A program made the translations under genes and the position numbers. This document shows, in pieces, positions 52,090 to 52,992 of a DNA stretch of 52,992 nt; within the stretch, counting starts at the first letter, position 1, and every line of letters begins with the position of its first letter. Origin of the DNA: Candidatus Aquabacterium excrementipullorum. Lineage in GTDB: Bacteria; Pseudomonadota; Gammaproteobacteria; Burkholderiales; Burkholderiaceae_C. A model generated the notes under the pieces. The model was not told the origin of the DNA, ran no database searches, and saw only the letters and a program-made list of their open reading frames with translations. The DNA lies in the NCBI GenBank assembly GCA_019112875.1, contig DXIO01000095.1:1-52992 (forward strand). Reading direction: 5' to 3'.

Positions 52090-52884
52090 TCACTGCCAGG
52101 CGCTCAGCCAGCCCAGCCCGGCGGTGGTGCCGCCGTCTCCAGCTTTGCGCGGCTTGTATTCGCAGCCGATCCAGCCCTGCCAGCCCAGGCGCCTCAGTTC
52201 AGCGAACACGTGGGGATAGTGCAGTTCGCCCTGGTCGGGCTCGCCCCGGTCGGGCACGGCGGCGATCTGCAGGTGGCCGACCTGGCCGGTGGGCAGCCAG
52301 CGGCGCAGGCGGGTGGTGATGTCGCCTTCCACGATCTGGCAGTGGTACAGGTCCATCTGCACCTTCAGGTGCTTGAAGCCGATGCGCTCGACCAGGCCGT
52401 GCGCGCGCGCCTGGTCGCTCAGCAGGTAGCCCGGCATGTCGCGCGTGTTGATGGGCTCGATCAGCAGGGTGACATTGGCCGCCTGGGCCTGTTTGGCGGC
52501 CCAGGCCATGCGGTGCTCGTAGCGGGACCAGGCGCCATGGCCGGCGATACCGGCTTCGCTGAGCCCCGCCATCACGTGCACGCGTGGGCAGCCCAGCGTA
52601 CCCGCCAGCGCGAGGGCCGAGGTGATGCTGTGTTGAAAGTCAGCCTCGCGCCCATCCAGGCAGGCCAGGCCGCGCTCGCCGGCCGCCCAGTTGCCCGGCG
52701 CGGCGTTGAAGAGCGCCAGCTCCAGCCCCAGGTCGCGCAGGCGGGCCTGGATCTCGGCCGTGGGGTGCTCGTGCGGGAACAGGCATTCCACGCCCTTGAA
52801 GCCGTCGCGGGCGGCGGCGGCGAAGCGGTCCAGGAAGGGCAGCTCGGTGTAGAGCCACGACAGGTTGGCGGCGAACTTCAGCAT
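52090..52884 (-). CDS. hyi: hydroxypyruvate isomerase
   Basis: The 264-residue TIM-barrel protein interconverts hydroxypyruvate and tartronate semialdehyde in glyoxylate metabolism. It has the AP-endonuclease-2 family metal residues: E in LLIEPINTRDMPGYLL, D and H in MDLYHCQIVEGD, and E in IGCEYKPRKAG. The start MLKFAANLSWLYTELPFLDR matches the family; the longer frame to 52932 is less likely. Its usual partners (glyoxylate carboligase and tartronate semialdehyde reductase) are not seen in the window. Confidence 0.9.
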   Translation of the reverse strand: MLKFAANLSWLYTELPFLDRFAAAARDGFKGVECLFPHEHPTAEIQARLRDLGLELALFNAAPGNWAAGERGLACLDGREADFQHSITSALALAGTLGCPRVHVMAGLSEAGIAGHGAWSRYEHRMAWAAKQAQAANVTLLIEPINTRDMPGYLLSDQARAHGLVERIGFKHLKVQMDLYHCQIVEGDITTRLRRWLPTGQVGHLQIAAVPDRGEPDQGELHYPHVFAELRRLGWQGWIGCEYKPRKAGDGGTTAGLGWLSAWQ

Positions 52885-52992
52885 GGTCGTGGCCTGATTG
52901 AGGGCACAAGTGATTCGGGGCATGGACATCACTGCCCATGCCCCGAAGCCTAGCGCGGTTTGTCGCGCAGGATCAGAAGATCAGAAGGTTTC

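Overview
The window reads as chromosome of a GC-rich betaproteobacterium, most likely order Burkholderiales (Leptothrix/Aquabacterium-like; an inference). The evidence is the Burkholderiales-type DUF3567 protein, a stand-alone N-terminal MetH module, a PEP-CTERM protein, the ybeZ-ybeY pair, and a predominance of G or C at third codon positions. There are about 50 protein genes. I saw no rRNA, tRNA, transposase, integrase or CRISPR array.

Layout. 1-3.7 kb: end of a PEP-CTERM/HAF-repeat protein, a lipoprotein, a DUF502 membrane protein and a membrane diguanylate cyclase. 3.7-9.0 kb: a complete type I export cluster (C39-peptidase ABC transporter, HlyD adaptor, TolC-like channel) behind a 69-residue precursor peptide with a double-glycine leader. 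9.2-17.1 kb: glpR/glpD, a double-hotdog protein, a DUF1439 lipoprotein, a PIN-domain protein coupled to mnmA, a Nudix hydrolase and two small lipoproteins. 17.1-22.6 kb: TetR regulator, HATPase protein, PAS-GGDEF-EAL protein and an Aer-like chemoreceptor, with a 45-bp near-uninterrupted palindrome between the divergent genes. 22.8-26.2 kb: proton-translocating transhydrogenase (pntAA, pntAB, pntB) with panD inside the operon. 26.3-28.9 kb: a Slam-like (DUF560) outer-membrane protein and a TbpB-barrel-like cargo, a probable type XI secretion pair. 29.0-36.5 kb: periplasmic glutathione peroxidase, DUF3567, MHYT-GGDEF-EAL protein, metH module, a second double-glycine peptide (56 aa), an EAL protein and a GNAT-like protein in a more AT-rich patch. 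36.8-43.0 kb: ybeY/ybeZ, a two-component system overlapping ruvA, and an M14 peptidase. 42.96-43.46 kb: a noncoding region with two inverted copies of a structured ~150-bp element. 43.5-53 kb: thioesterase, degenerate hybrid histidine kinase, glutathione peroxidase, a third double-glycine peptide with a Cys-rich partner, aromatic aminotransferase, fadD, yaeQ, a lipase-like hydrolase and hydroxypyruvate isomerase.

The most interesting theme is a dispersed peptide-export system. Three precursor peptides, at about 9.0, 33.8 and 47.1 kb, share a near-identical leader ending in VSGG, and the window has only one C39 exporter. Other unexplained signals are the paired structured elements at 43 kb, the palindrome at 18.7 kb and a recurrent CCCT-N6-AGGG intergenic motif.
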